The position numbers and the translations under genes were made by a program. 64,000 nucleotides of DNA from Alitta virens (lineage: Eukaryota; Annelida; Polychaeta; Phyllodocida; Nereididae): the NCBI GenBank assembly GCA_932294295.1, contig OW028582.1, forward strand, positions 4,025,515-4,089,514. The letters run 5' to 3'. How positions within the stretch are numbered: the stretch's first letter is position 1; the number at the start of each line of letters is the position of its first letter. The notes under the pieces were generated by a model, which was given only the letters and a program-made list of their open reading frames with translations, was not told the origin of the DNA and did not search any database. Of the stretch, positions 11,556 through 23,023 are shown piece by piece.

Positions 11556-11742
11556 GGGGGTGGGGCCTAGCTCAGTGGTAGCACGCTGGGCTTCCAACCA
11601 CTGGGTCCCTGGTTCAATTCTCGGTCGAGCCTAAGTTGGATGGCTGTTTCGTCCATCATCTCATTGCCATGGTCCCTGCCTGTCCTTATTAGCCCATCAG
11701 GTGCAGAAATACAGGACGTAAAGCCCTAATCCACCACACCAC
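11556..11742 (+). mobile_element. tRNA-derived SINE-1
   Basis: The clearest SINE-1 copy. The head is 'ggcctagctcagtggtagca' (box A), 'gcttccaac' (anticodon-like loop) and 'ggttcaattctcgg' (box B). The body is 'ttggatggctgtttcgtcc' and 'gcccatcaggtgcagaaata', ending near 'gccctaatccacc'. Any pol III promoter activity is inferred from the boxes. Confidence 0.8.
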
Positions 11743-11949
11743 ATCAAGGAAATGGACTAACAAGCAAAATATCTAGAGGTAGAAATACAGACGTGCACTA
11801 AAAATTATGAGTAACCTGTAAAAATTTGCCCTCTTGTTCCATCATCATAACTTATCATCTAAAACAACAAACTAACGCAGAACGTATTAATACTTTATGC
11901 CCCAGGACCAAAAACATTCACCAGACACCAGCCGTTACATCGCAAATTA

Positions 11950-12230
11950 AGAATGAGTTATTCCAGCTGTTTATTAAATATGCATGGCGTTAAGCAATTT
12001 GGGGCTAACCTAACGACTATCTAACCAGAGTAACCGCAGATCTAAAAGGCTCGAAAGAGCAACTGACCGCTAACCTATAGAAAGAGGCTTGCCTCGAAGA
12101 GTTGGCACATCATGGAATTGCTAATGTATCTGGACCGATAGCTTGATGTAGCTAGTGGAAATTGGCATTTTATGTACTCTAGACCGAGGTTGCAAAGTCT
12201 ATAGGGCTGTGTGTTGTTTATACTGTGCCT
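11950..12230 (-). repeat. Dispersed repeat, inverted copy of 4935-5215
   Basis: The minus strand matches the 4935-5215 repeat, for example 'agcaattccatgatgtgcc' and the complement of 'gagttattccagctgtttat'. Confidence 0.6.
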
Positions 12231-13505
12231 GGTGATGCTTTTTAGTGCCGATGGCCACAGGTGTAGTAAACGCAACAATTAAACGCGTTTAAAAGCATCA
12301 ATGTTGACCATATATAATGGACTTCTCTCACAAACTGGCCAATCCGCATTAAAATCTAATATTATTTAATATATCACACCATGTTATATTATAATTATTA
12401 AAGTACATTGCTAGTTACGGAAATGTTTTTTTTTTTTTTTTGTGAAATAGCCTTAATTGTAACATGAGAACAACATTTCAACAATATAATTTCATACAAA
12501 ATAAAGGGCTGGTATTAATCAAATAATGCATTTGCCCCAATTGACTAAAGGTCTAAAAGAATACAAAATTAGAACTATTACGATGTAATTTTCATCAAAA
12601 TACAAAAAATGTACAATTAATGCTTAATTTCAAAATGAATTTTGACTAATTATCTTAGCTAACATGTACTGTACACAACTTACATTAAAAATATGTCATT
12701 TTGATTGACATGCATAAATTCATAAATTCAACGTTAGTCTGCATATTGGATATGCTGTTAGATTTACTCCCATATATGACTACCTTGTAATTTTTACTAT
12801 GATTTGTGTAGAATGCTAAGATATGATCAATTGGACTTGCCTGGTACTTAGTGTCTGTGCAGAGACACACAATAGACCCCACCTATATGGTTAACATGCA
12901 ATAATTGCGATAGATATCTTAAATCATCTGCCTTACCATCTCATTATTACATTAGCTATGCTTCAAATCGTTTTCATTGACACATACAGTGTAATACATA
13001 AGTAAATAAACACCTGCCCCCAAATCATCTAGAAAATGATTGTTTGTTAAAATGCACAGCTTTTAACAATATATATATAATATATATAATTTAAGGGCAC
13101 CAGGTTAGTTAGTGTAGCTAATATCATGATGCTTTTTGATGTTAAGAACCTTAGTTCAAATAATTACAAAATGGTGTCTTTTTTAAAGGTACACTCTACA
13201 CACATGGGTTTCTAGAGACACGGCTTTTGCATAATTGGAGTTGGCAGTCAGCTTCTGGGACAGGAAAACAGATGGGTTCAGGAAAACAATAGGCTGCTTA
13301 AAAGGAACAAATTAGTTGGGACAAAAAGAAAATGGGGAAACTGGTTGAGACATATGAACCACTTATACATTGCCCTCTGTTGCAATTAGCGAAATGAATG
13401 AACAATGATGAATGGATGGTTCAGCGACATGAATTTAAATAAGAAAGCCTTGGAAATGTCTGGTGGAATTAAGGACTATATATGTCTTTTTGGTTATATA
13501 ATTTG
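12231..13505. other. Intergenic stretch with only a SINE-2 scrap
   Basis: Apart from a degenerate SINE-2 piece at about 12838-12905, poly-T at 12427 and a short (AT)n at 13069-13090, I see nothing that can be named. Confidence 0.5.
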
Positions 13506-13511
13506 GGTTTA

Positions 13512-13794
13512 GTGCAGTATAGCGGACCCAAATTATTGACCATATTTGGCATCCATAAAACATGAAAAAAATTTGAATTTTTACCACAATAAGGATACAT
13601 TTATGTAGAGTAGCGGGGGTTTGGGGTCAGCACCCCCCAAGAAAAAGCAAAATAAACTATCATTAACTCGCGTTCGTGCCTCATCGCCGCCGTTAGTTTG
13701 TGACGTCACTCATTGAATTCAAGCATTTTACGTCATAGGCCGGGCAACGAGGCTCGCTAAATACGGTCAATAATTTGGGTCCGCTATACTACAC
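13512..13794. mobile_element. Harbinger-like MITE (283 bp)
   Basis: TIRs of about 30 bp: left 'gtgcagtatagcggacccaa' with 'attattgacc', and right the inverted 'ggtcaataatttgggtccgc' with 'tatactacac'. The flanks TTA and TTT are compatible with a TWA duplication, one copy mutated. Related copies are at 58046 (284 bp, inverted) and 17125-17352 (partial). The interior has 'gggggtttggggtcagc' and 'gtgacgtca' blocks and no ORF. Confidence 0.75.
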
Positions 13795-13924
13795 TTTCTC
13801 CTATAATTTTGTACATTTTCGCTATCTACGGGAAACTAACAATGCTCCTTAATGAAGCCTCATAAGGGTATGTGTATAAATTCTAATTAAGCCGCTTTAT
13901 AGCGTGAGGTTTCACTTAGCCTGG

Positions 13925-14300
13925 TAGCAGTCCTGCCATTTGTCGTGGTATTTTGCAACGGGTTGAATAAATATTGCCTGGACCGTATACGCGCATCAGT
14001 GCCAACTATCATCAGTTCACGTCATTGAAAATGAGTAATTAGGTTTTTATCGGCGATGACTTAGTCATTCAGTGATAACATTAGTAATTTTTAAGAAGCA
14101 GAAGTTGAAATTGCCGATTCACTGCATGAAAATGATGATTGTGGACAAATAACAGCATGTCAAGATTAGTAATAGTGTGTGCACTCATTATTTTTCAGTA
14201 TAAAATAGATTGAGATAGGTAGGAAGGCTGTATCACCGTGTGCACACATAATCCCAGAAAAAATATAAAGACAGCTGCATGGCCCTCATTCTGATAAATT
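13925..14300 (-). repeat. Interspersed repeat D, minus copy
   Basis: The reverse complement matches 6883-7250 and 49045-49445, including 'gcaatttcaacttctgcttc' and 'gagtgcacacactattacta'. Confidence 0.65.
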
Positions 14301-14397
14301 CAAATTAACCAGTTTTGACACAATATGTTTGTCTTCACATAAGTACATGTCTCCTAGCTTTTAATGGCTACAGTTAAACGTTCATGAATTATGTGTC

Positions 14398-14508
14398 ATG
14401 GTGTGGACTCCCAGCAGCCTATCATCTCATCGTCACGTCTGCCTGCAATTGGTCATATAAGCTGACTAAGCTTCAGACCCAGTAGCATTGAGACATTTAC
14501 ATTAGTTT
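14398..14508 (+). mobile_element. SINE-2 fragment
   Basis: 'ggtgtggactcccagcagcc' through 'cttcagacccagtagcattg'; tail only. Confidence 0.7.
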
Positions 14509-14697
14509 ATTACTACATTTTATACTATTGACAGTTCCTTGTATTTTTATCATTCTCTTTATATAATTTCTAATTATATATACTATGGAGTTCAATATTC
14601 CTATTCAACTTTGCACCAAAGAATTTGAGATAATTTGGTGGCTGGAAAAAAAATATATTATTTGTACGATTTATATTATCCCCATTCCCATTTTGAC

Positions 14698-14942
14698 TTA
14701 TCTTATCTTAGCTTAGCTTATCTTATCTCATCTTATCTTATATTATCTCATCTTACCTCATCTTATCTCATTTTTAGCTTATCTTATTTTATCTTATCTC
14801 ATCTTATCCTAGCTTATCTTATCTTATCTTATCTTATCTTATCTTATCTCATCTCATCTCATCTCATCTCATCTCATCTCATCTCATCTCATCTCATCTC
14901 ATCTTATCTTATCTTATTTTATCTTATCTGATCTGATCTGAT
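14698..14942. repeat. (CTTAT)n/(CTCAT)n pentanucleotide array
   Basis: Pyrimidine-rich counterpart of the array at 1618-1945, with a homogeneous run of about twelve 'ctcat' units near 14846-14900 inside 'cttat' units. Confidence 0.9.
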
Positions 14943-15195
14943 GTGAGTTGCCCATATTCTAAATAATACTTTATTAAATTAACAGCAGCATTATAATCAG
15001 ATTGCCATGTGTATAGTGTCTTCAGATAACTATTATCAAAATTCATAAGCAAAGTACCTGGTACGTATTTTTTTGCCAAACAATAAATTATTACAAATTT
15101 CCTTATTAAGCATGAAATTAATATTTAGAAAAGTGAACCATATGCAGCCTTGAATATTTCATATGAATCAGCAAATGTTTCAGATGATATTTATT

Positions 15196-15312
15196 TATAG
15201 CACTGTCTGTAGTCTTTATCTGCCTTGACCCACATAGTTGTTGTGTACAAGGTCAAGGTCATAACAATGAATAATGTAAGATTCTCCCTCTACCAGTTAG
15301 GCGAGCAGGTGC
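15196..15312 (+). repeat. Dispersed repeat, second copy of 1340-1475
   Basis: It keeps 'agttgttgtg', 'acaaggtcaaggtca' and 'gcgagcaggtgcagataaac'. Confidence 0.5.
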
Positions 15313-15539
15313 AGATAAACCATTATGAATGTGTCTGATAGAATTTCTAATGAATGTACACAGATTTCTTTAATATATATTTTTACATACCAAACAGTGG
15401 ACAGCACATCTTTGACAGAAATATTACCAAAAAGTCACCCTCATGTTTTCATGCTACAGTTTATTATATTGTCATACATGAATACGTTTGGCATTTTATA
15501 TTTTTCTTGAAATTTTAAAGTTCAAATGTTATGTTTTAA

Positions 15540-15632
15540 TGCTACTGGGTCTGAAGCTTAGTCAGCTTATATGACCAGCTGCTAGAGGCAGACATAATGA
15601 TGAGATGATATGACTGCTTGGAGTCCACACCC
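15540..15632 (-). mobile_element. SINE-2 fragment
   Basis: 'gctactgggtctgaagctta' through 'ttggagtccacacc': the minus-strand SINE-2 tail. Confidence 0.7.
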
Positions 15633-15926
15633 ATTATTATTACTATACTATTACTATACTAGTACTATATTATTATTATACTATTACTTTACTATTACTA
15701 TACTATTATACTATTAATATACTATTAATATACTATTACTATACTATTACTATACTATTACTTTACTAATACTATACTATTGATATACCATTACAATACT
15801 ATTACTATGCTATTACTTTACTATTACTATACTATTATACTATTAATATAATATTACTATACTATTACTTTACTGTTACTATACTATTAATATACTATTA
15901 ATATACCATTACTATACTATTACTGC

Positions 15927-16051
15927 CAAATGTGCTGCGTGCGTTTTCCATGAGAAGGATAAACGCATGGAAAACGCATGGTTCCTAGCTAATTATAATG
16001 AGGCAAAAACCAAACGCATGGAAAACGCATGTAGCACAATTGGCCATGTAG
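15927..16051. mobile_element. Hairpin MITE, GCGTTTTCCATG family, copy 1
   Basis: 'gccaaatgtgctgcgtgcgt' at the left pairs with 'acgcatgtagcacaattggc' at the right. The middle has 'aattataatgaggcaaaaac' and several 'gcatggaaaacgcatg' blocks. It sits inside the TAC/TAT array. Confidence 0.65.
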
Positions 16052-16204
16052 TACTATGCTATACTATTACTATGCTATTTCTATACTATTACTATACTAT
16101 AACTAAACTAGTACTATGCTGTTACTATACTATTACTATACTATTACTATAATTATACTAGTACTATACTATTACTACACTATCAATATACCATTACTAC
16201 ACCA

Positions 16205-16367
16205 TATTAGCTAAAAACCATGCGTTTTCCATTTGTTTATCCCTCTCATGAAAAACGCACATAGCACAGTTGTAGCACAGTTGTGGCACAGTTGTAGCAC
16301 AGTTGTAGCACAGTTGTAGCACAGTTGTAGCACAGTTGTAGCACAGTTGTAGCACAGTTGGCCATGT
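16205..16367. mobile_element. Hairpin MITE copy 2, end expanded
   Basis: The left part is 'gctaaaaaccatgcgttttc' and the right terminal block is followed by 'ggccatgta'. Inside its right arm the 'tagcacagttg' segment has become a tandem array (16262-16360). Confidence 0.6.
16262..16360. repeat. 11-bp array (TAGCACAGTTG)9
   Basis: Nine contiguous 11-bp units, one with a single change ('tggcacagttg'). The single-copy equivalent in copy 1 is 'tagcacaattg'. Confidence 0.9.
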
Positions 16368-16688
16368 ATGCTGTTACTATACTATTACTATGCTATTATT
16401 ATACTATTACTATGTTATTACCATTCATGAATACCATTGATTGAGCCTCTATCTGAACACAATGGTACATTTAGCAGCATTTATGTGAAACAATGGTCCA
16501 TTATTACAGTGCGAGGCCAGCCATATTGTTATATATGTACTACTGGAATATTTCATAAATGTTATTATATGATATTATGGGCCGTATGGGTAGGAGGTAC
16601 ACTGCCAAAGAAAAAGAAGTTTTATTGACATAATAAAGAAATAAATTATAATTTTCTTGGGAATTTATCAGGCAAGAAATACTATTAT

Positions 16689-16834
16689 GTACATGGCCAA
16701 ATGTGCTACGTGCGTTTTCCATGTGTTTGGATAAACGCATGGTTGTCACCTCATTTTAATTAGGCAAAAACCATGAGTTTTTTATGCGTTTATCCTTTTC
16801 ATGGAAAACGCACGTGGCACATTTGGCCATGTAG
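16689..16834. mobile_element. Hairpin MITE, best preserved copy
   Basis: Left arm 'acatggccaaatgtgctacg' plus 'tgcgttttccatg', right arm 'catggaaaacgcacgtggc' plus 'acatttggccatgt'. The arms are about 34 bp with few mismatches and the inner 'ggataaacgcatgg'/'gcgtttatcc' pairs continue the stem. Non-coding. Confidence 0.75.
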
Positions 16835-17124
16835 AAAGACTGCTAAAGAATTTGAGAATGTATGCTATATATATATATATATATAGTTGACTACACAGAT
16901 GATCGACTTAATAGGCATTGCTTTGACTTGGGGTCATCGAAGTTGGCCACTCAAAATAAATATTTAAATAAATTATCACCAACATTTTAAGATGCCAGTC
17001 AAAGTTTCAGAACTTTGTAAATGATCAGAAGAGTTAGTTTTGTGACAATTTATGAAGTTGCAAAGTGTTTAATTGTGTTGGGGGGGGGGGAGGGGGTTGG
17101 CCAATTTCGATGACTCATGAAAAA

Positions 17125-17352
17125 TGAAAATAATTATGTACGGTTTTTTTTAACGAAATTTAGTTTTGTCTCATAATAAGAATAACATTTGTGTATAGTA
17201 GTGGGGGTTTGGGGGCGGCAGTGCCCCCCGTAAAATAAAATAAAAAAACTGATCAACTGCCTTGAAAATGATCACAGCCACCGTTTGTTTGTGACGTCTA
17301 ACATTGAATTCCCTGAATACATAATTTTGGGTCCGCTATACTGGTATTTTCC
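17125..17352. mobile_element. Diverged copy of the GTGTAGTATAGCGG MITE
   Basis: It shares 'gtgggggtttgggggcggc', 'gtttgtttgtgacgtc' and the right end 'ttgggtccgctatac' with 13512-13794. The left end is not recognisable. Poly-G runs lie upstream at about 17079. Confidence 0.55.
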
Positions 17353-18169
17353 CAAATAAATCTCTAGATATGGCACTATGGGTGGTCCTGATGTCAACTT
17401 TATCTGTATTTTAAAGAACTTTAGCTATTAAATGTGTAATTTACCAGCTGAAAATGTGTTATAAGTGGCCAGGCCACAAGTACCGTGGCATGTTTTGGGA
17501 AGACCACTTCCTAGTAGACAGTTCTAAGCTGTTGGAGATTAAGGGAGGTTTTAAGGATCCAGGGCTACCTCCCTCACTGATCCCAAGTGCACTTTTAAGC
17601 CCCTTGGTAAAATACACTCTAATTTGAACCTTTTAGCTTCAGAAGTTTATTTCATACAGAGTGCTGAAGCTCACGGAACAAAAACATGCCACTTTGAAGG
17701 ATAGAACTTTCATATAGGTGCAGGGGCGTCGATTTCTCTACACGGGTGGGGGGGGGGGGATGCAGGCCTACTTTGTCTGTCCCACTGTACTTACCCTCGC
17801 TCGTACAAGCGGTTAATGCAAGGACACTGGTCAAGAGGTAGATGGATCATTGATGCCAAACTATAAACTGATATGTGATATCAAGTGTGAAACTGTTCAA
17901 CATTTTTTCCAAAACAAAATTGTGTCAAAAAGGGTAATTTTCATTTGTGAATTTCCGAGGGGGGGGGGATGATTGCATTGATCATCCCTCCTTTCCCAAA
18001 AAGTGGGGGTATATATCCCCCACATCCCCCCCTGAATGGACGACCCTGTATAGGTGGCTCCGACAGGGACGATACATTTATCTTTAGGAAGCCACTTTGC
18101 ACAAAGTACTAGAAATGACATCAAATAGCGAAATAGCACTGGTATAAAGTGTGTAGCAGCTTATATGTA

Positions 18170-18305
18170 TAATTTATAGCAACCTGTCATGAGCATCATC
18201 CAAGCAGCTGGAAGTCGTTCGGATGAGACGTTAAATAGGCGGTCTCTTGTACTCAGTGTCTATGCAGAGGCAAGTAAAAGACCCCAACCATAAGGTAAAT
18301 GTGTA
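18170..18305 (+). mobile_element. SINE-2 middle section
   Basis: It has 'gatgagacgttaaatagg', 'gtactcagtgtctatgcaga' and 'aagaccccaaccat', then passes directly into the GATA array. Confidence 0.65.
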
Positions 18306-18445
18306 ATGATAGATAGATAGATAGATAGATACATAGATAGATAGACAGACAGACAGCTAGACATACAGATGGATAGACAGATAGATGGATAGACAGATAG
18401 ATAGATAGATACATAGATACATAGATAGATAGATATATAGATAGA
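18306..18445. repeat. (GATA)n array
   Basis: Imperfect GATA/GACA repeats starting at the end of the SINE-2 piece. Confidence 0.9.
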
Positions 18446-18919
18446 TCACATATTTGTGATCTAACATTTTTGAATTAATGCCAAAGTAGTTAATCTTGAG
18501 TGATATATCAAGCTATCATTTATAAACACCAAAATGTACATCTCCCTGGGTGGCTGACCAGTGATGTTCCTAGTAATGAATTAGCGCATTATTTATTGTG
18601 ATGTATGTTCATGTTCTGTCCATTTCTCAAAACATCCAAACATGTATCTGTGCATACAATAATGCGTGTACCCCACAAATACCGATATACATGGCAGCTG
18701 CATGTGTCCAAATGTATGAGTTCATATCCCACAGGATGGATTAATGTAATAATTAATGTACATGGAAACATTATTGGTGTACAGTTACTTTCCTTTAAAA
18801 TGGCCTGTCAAATAAACCTAGACAAAGCTAGACAACTTCTGCCATATGATGCTACCTGCCACTAAACAGAACTATCTGGCTATAGCTGGCTACTCAAAGC
18901 CTGATCTAAAAGCACATGC

Positions 18920-19842
18920 AGCACCATATCTGATAAATATATTTATCTTTGTGAGGTCTCCTTGCAAAACAAATGTTTATAAATGAAAATATGAAAATAA
19001 ATTGTAAATATTTTTTTGTTTGGCAAAATAAAAAGAATCTGAATCTGTTATGGGCACTCAACAAAGACAGGCTAGTAGAGGGAAAGAAAATATGAATTGG
19101 AAGACATTCGGAAGCTCTACACTGGTGGACGAACAAACAAATAAGCCATACTAGTTTTTCATAAATTCTAATGTTCCTTATTTTCTGCAAGAAAGACACC
19201 ATCCAAAACATCAACAGAATAATATTTCACTAAAACTTTTGGAAAAGTTCGAAATGGAATGGTGTTTTTCCTGAAGTTTCAGTTTTTAAACGTAGTTTTG
19301 AAGTAACCACTCCTCGGCACCCTTCATTTTACAGAAATTTTCTTATTTTCATTTCAGATTTTAAAAAGCCTTTCAAATGTCTTGCACACCTGAATATTTT
19401 CCCCTTGCTAACCTTTTCTTGTTGTGTGCCTGTGACATATAATTCAAGTTGAGATGAAACTGGTAAATGCCAAATGAATCAATTTCTTAAATGAGGCCAA
19501 AACCTTTTTTTTTTTTAAATCATTTTATTTGCTGTGTGAATTTGCACTGTATTTTCATGAAATGTTAAGTTTGACTGTTATCATAAATAAAACCCAGTAT
19601 TTTAGGGTTGGACAAAAGCCCTTATCACCAAACCTTTAATCATTCTGTTGCAATTACATACGTTGTGCGGTTGTAATATTGACATTGGCTCGCCTCATTT
19701 TTTATTTATTTTTTGCCAGGAGTGTATGAATATTTCATGGGACCTTTGCAGTATTAATGTTATGTTTAATGCATTATAAATAATGTAGTGTTTTAACAGA
19801 TAAAATACAACATTGGTCAGCTCCGCATTGAGCAGGTATCGA
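18920..19842. other. No recognised feature
   Basis: AT-rich unique-looking sequence. The 102-codon minus-strand open frame at 18906-19214 is low-complexity and matches nothing I know. Confidence 0.45.
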
Positions 19843-20055
19843 AAATGTAGATAGATAGTTAGACAGACAGACAGATAGACAGATTGATAGATAGAGATAG
19901 ATAGTTAGATAGATAGATTGATCGATGGATGGATGGATAGATAGATAGATAGATAGACAAAAAGAAAGATAGATAAATAGATAGATAGACAGAAAGATAG
20001 ATAGATAGATATATAGCTAGTAAAGATGGATAGATAGATAGATAGATAGATAGAT
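19843..20055. repeat. (GATA/GACA)n array
   Basis: Imperfect tetranucleotide array; its minus-strand reading is a Leu/Ser/Ile/Tyr artefact. Confidence 0.9.
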
Positions 20056-20799
20056 TTCATATCCATTCGCAATACATATATCCTCAAGTATATATTTTGT
20101 GCTTCATGCAATTATATAAAACTACTAATTCCACATTTGCTTTGATATTTTACATCCATAAGCAAAACATATGCCATAAGTATCTATAGGATTTCCAATC
20201 TTTGAAGTTCTCTTATCCATTTCTGCACGATAAAAACAACCGCCAATGGCAAAATGGGCGTGGCCATATCTTGTGCAGAAATGCAGCTTAATTACAAGAT
20301 GTGAAAGCTTTGTGGGAAATTTTTGGTGGAGCTCTGAGAGCAGGTCCCACATTGCTGAATCTTTAATTGGCCTTTTCTGAGATTAATTGGATGATAAATG
20401 CTGGGGGGGGGGGGGGGGGGGAGTGTTCTATGGCCTCTCGTTGGCCCCCCAAATGCTTCATTTTCATGGCTTCTTTAAAGGGATTTTTAAGTAATGTTTA
20501 AAGACCTGTGAGAAATGATGAGATTGAAGATGACCTGACAGAATTAAATTATTAGAAAGTTACAAACTAATTTGTAAAGATCCCTGCAGCAGCCACCTTG
20601 CTAGCTAGCCACTCGGCTATAGTATAATCAAAAATGAATGTACACTTGTTTTTTTGGGTCTTATTTTACAAACATGTCATGGATAAGCACACAATAGATA
20701 TAAATGTTACCAAACAGTCAAAGCCAAACTTTCTAACCCATAAAAACACCTCTCTGCACAAATTAACTTCAAATTCATTACCTTTGCGATGATCATTTT

Positions 20800-21030
20800 T
20801 GCGCCATTTTTTTTTCATCATTATAGCCATTTGTTATGGTCACAAAGAAGCAGCAGGAATTAAAATTGAGAATATGGCAAACTTCAAGTCATTTCTTTCC
20901 CAGAAGTGGTTTATTTCAGCTGGAAAATTGGGAGTTGAATGGTTGCTAACATTTCTGCCCAATTTGTGCTGCATTTGTGGCAAATTATGACCAAAAAACA
21001 GGCGGACATTTATTTTGAATCCTACCACAG
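20800..21030 (+). repeat. Dispersed repeat G (inverted copy in the dipeptidase gene)
   Basis: 'tatggtcacaaagaagcagc', 'tttctttcccagaagtg' and 'gcggacatttattttgaatc' blocks. The first two recur on the minus strand at 52080-52245, and the terminal block recurs at about 51490-51515 and 35620. It is probably a non-coding mobile element of unknown type. Confidence 0.5.
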
Positions 21031-21311
21031 TAGGAAAGTCAATAAATAGCTCAGTTTGTTAAAGAGTTCGATTTAAATTATGAATCCCTAGAATATTATT
21101 TTCCAATACAACGGTCTCATCTGAGATGCTTGATGCACAGTAAAATATCGAAATATCCATCCATCATTGATGCATTTGTTCATTCATATCGCATGAATTA
21201 TTAATGAACAGTTTAAGTATGTCAATAACATGGAATGAATAAATACATTGATTCCATTACATTTCTGCCAATAAACCTTCATTATGATTATCTAAAAATG
21301 AAAAGAATCCT

Positions 21312-21768
21312 ATATACCGTAAAGGAGGGTATTATCGACAAATACAAATACAAATACTTTATTTATATAGCGCTGTCTCAGAATAATACATTGTCAGATG
21401 CGCTTTACCACAAATATAAAAGATAAATAAAATAAATATAAAGTGTACACTATAAAATCCAGTGTATGTATAAGTGAAAATTAATTGGTTTAAAATTTAT
21501 TAAATAAGAAAGTCTTTAAAATATGTTTAAAAGTCTCTGCATTTGTGGCTTCTTTGACTGTAATAGGCAGCTCATTCCACCATTTAGGCCCAGCAATACT
21601 GAAAGACCTCTCTGCGAATGTCTTACGTCGGGTAAAAGGGACATAGAGACAGAGACACGGCAGGTATTATCGACACTCACATTAGAATGTTAACAATTTT
21701 GTTAACAAACCAATTTAAGTGTCCATAATACCCGCCCTGTCGATAATACTATCCTTTTCGGTATATAT
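21312..21768. mobile_element. MITE split by a LINE insertion
   Basis: The left end 'taccgtaaaggagggtatta' with 'tcgaca' pairs with the right end 'tgtcgataatactatccttt' with 'tcggta'. Between them are a 'gttaac..gttaac' palindrome and, inserted at 21341, a LINE tail. Removing the LINE leaves an element of about 120 bp. Confidence 0.65.
21341..21662 (-). mobile_element. 5'-truncated LINE (end of ORF2 plus 3' tail)
   Basis: On the minus strand the open frame reads TRRKTFAERSFSIAGPKWWN and continues ELP...TFKHILKTFLF, the usual C-terminal end of a LINE reverse transcriptase ORF. A short 3' UTR follows and the tail repeats 'gtattt'. Flanking 13-bp target-site duplications (GGTATTATCGACA at 21328-21340 and 21663-21675) prove the insertion borders. 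The core 'tttatatagcgctgtc' resembles LINE tails common in marine invertebrates. Confidence 0.85.
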
Positions 21769-22099
21769 ATTTTTATAACGATGTCTAATACATATTTATA
21801 TGATTAGATTGTCCTTGATCATTGATGGCTTATCTGATCATTATCTAAATGGTATATAATTTATATGGTTACCATGGAAACGATCTCTATTGAGGATTCA
21901 TTATTTTATGATTAACGAATATGTCACAGACTGACCATTTTCAACTAACAGTAGTCTATTAAGTTTGATAAACTTGTCTTACAACCATATAAATATTCAT
22001 CAATTCAAGATATGGAAATATGGAATATTTGTACATAATTTAAAGATGCACTTAAAGCATCTTAAAGCAAGTATAAACAATGGATAAGATTACATTCAT

Positions 22100-22410
22100 A
22101 AGGAAACAATCATTCTTGTCTAAGTTAGATCTTGGATCTAATAACCGAAGATCCAAATATTGCAAATATTATAACTAGATTTGTCACATCTAACAAATGT
22201 TAAAATCATGTTTTGGTATATCCCTCCCTATGTTAGAGTATACACATTACATAAGAAAACAATCAAATATTTGTCTAAGTTAGATCTCGAATCTAATAAC
22301 AAAAGATCCAAATATTGCTAATATTAAAACTAGATCTATTCTAGTTTGTCACATCTAACAAATGTTAAAATTATATTTTAGCATTTCCCTCGCTATGTTA
22401 GAGTGGGCTA
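22100..22410. repeat. Tandem duplication, about 155-bp unit
   Basis: Two adjacent copies, each with 'tgtctaagttagatct', 'gatccaaatattgc', 'ttgtcacatctaacaaatgt' and 'tatgttagagt'. Diverged at several positions. Non-coding. Confidence 0.75.
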
Positions 22411-23020
22411 TACACATTCAACTGCATAGGAGCACACCTAACAAGAGTGCAACATACAATTCCTAGATTGAAGTATTCACACGAAAGTTAATTCTAAATT
22501 AAGAAGAAGATATTCAGAGAAAACCACATACCTCAAAGAGTTCACAGGAGACAAAAAATCACCAGCAAGCCGCGTAATTCACATGGTAAAGAAGAGCTCT
22601 GTTCACTACTTGAGTAATTCTCCTACACTGCTCCGTGAGCCTGCATGGTGTGATGCAAGGATCTGTTCTGGGGCCTATTGGATTGCACGGTGGAACTAGC
22701 AGCGCACCTGCATCCACAGATGGCAGCACTGAAACAATCGATATCACGTGACACAAAACCCCATTGTTATAGATTGCCACAGACCCCATTGTCTTTCTTC
22801 TTTGAATTTCTTTTGATCTTGATGGGAATTGCATGTTTTGCCCGTGTTCTGTGGCTCTGTAGTGTTGTAGCTTTGATCAATCTGTCTTATTTGTAGAAAA
22901 CCGTACACAGATATATTTCCAAATTTGTATTCATCTATCAGGTATTTTATAATGGAATGCGTGCTTGATGTGAAAGTGGCATGTTGAGTCTTGAACTACA
23001 GATTTATTGATGCTGATGAT
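22411..23020. other. Unassigned stretch
   Basis: It holds overlapping 70-90 codon open frames on both strands (22559-22834 minus, 22678-22896 plus) that match no family I know. An unrecognised exon is possible but unsupported. Confidence 0.35.
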
Positions 23021-23023
23021 GAC

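Larger units (their letters stand above)
15636..16425. repeat. (TAC/TAT)n array, interrupted by hairpin elements
   Basis: 'tactattac' type repeats fill this stretch, split by the hairpin elements at 15927-16051 and 16205-16367. Confidence 0.85.

Noticed and set aside
11562..11640. Possible tRNA gene
   Set aside because: Boxes A and B are present, but the acceptor stem does not pair and a SINE body follows. The same holds for the other SINE-1, SINE-2 and SINE-3 heads.
18906..19214. 102-codon minus-strand ORF
   Set aside because: AT-driven Phe/Ile-rich sequence with no recognised domain or splice context.
22559..22834. 91-codon minus-strand ORF rich in Cys and Pro
   Set aside because: It could be an exon, but I see no domain and no convincing splice partners. 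Noted only as unassigned sequence.
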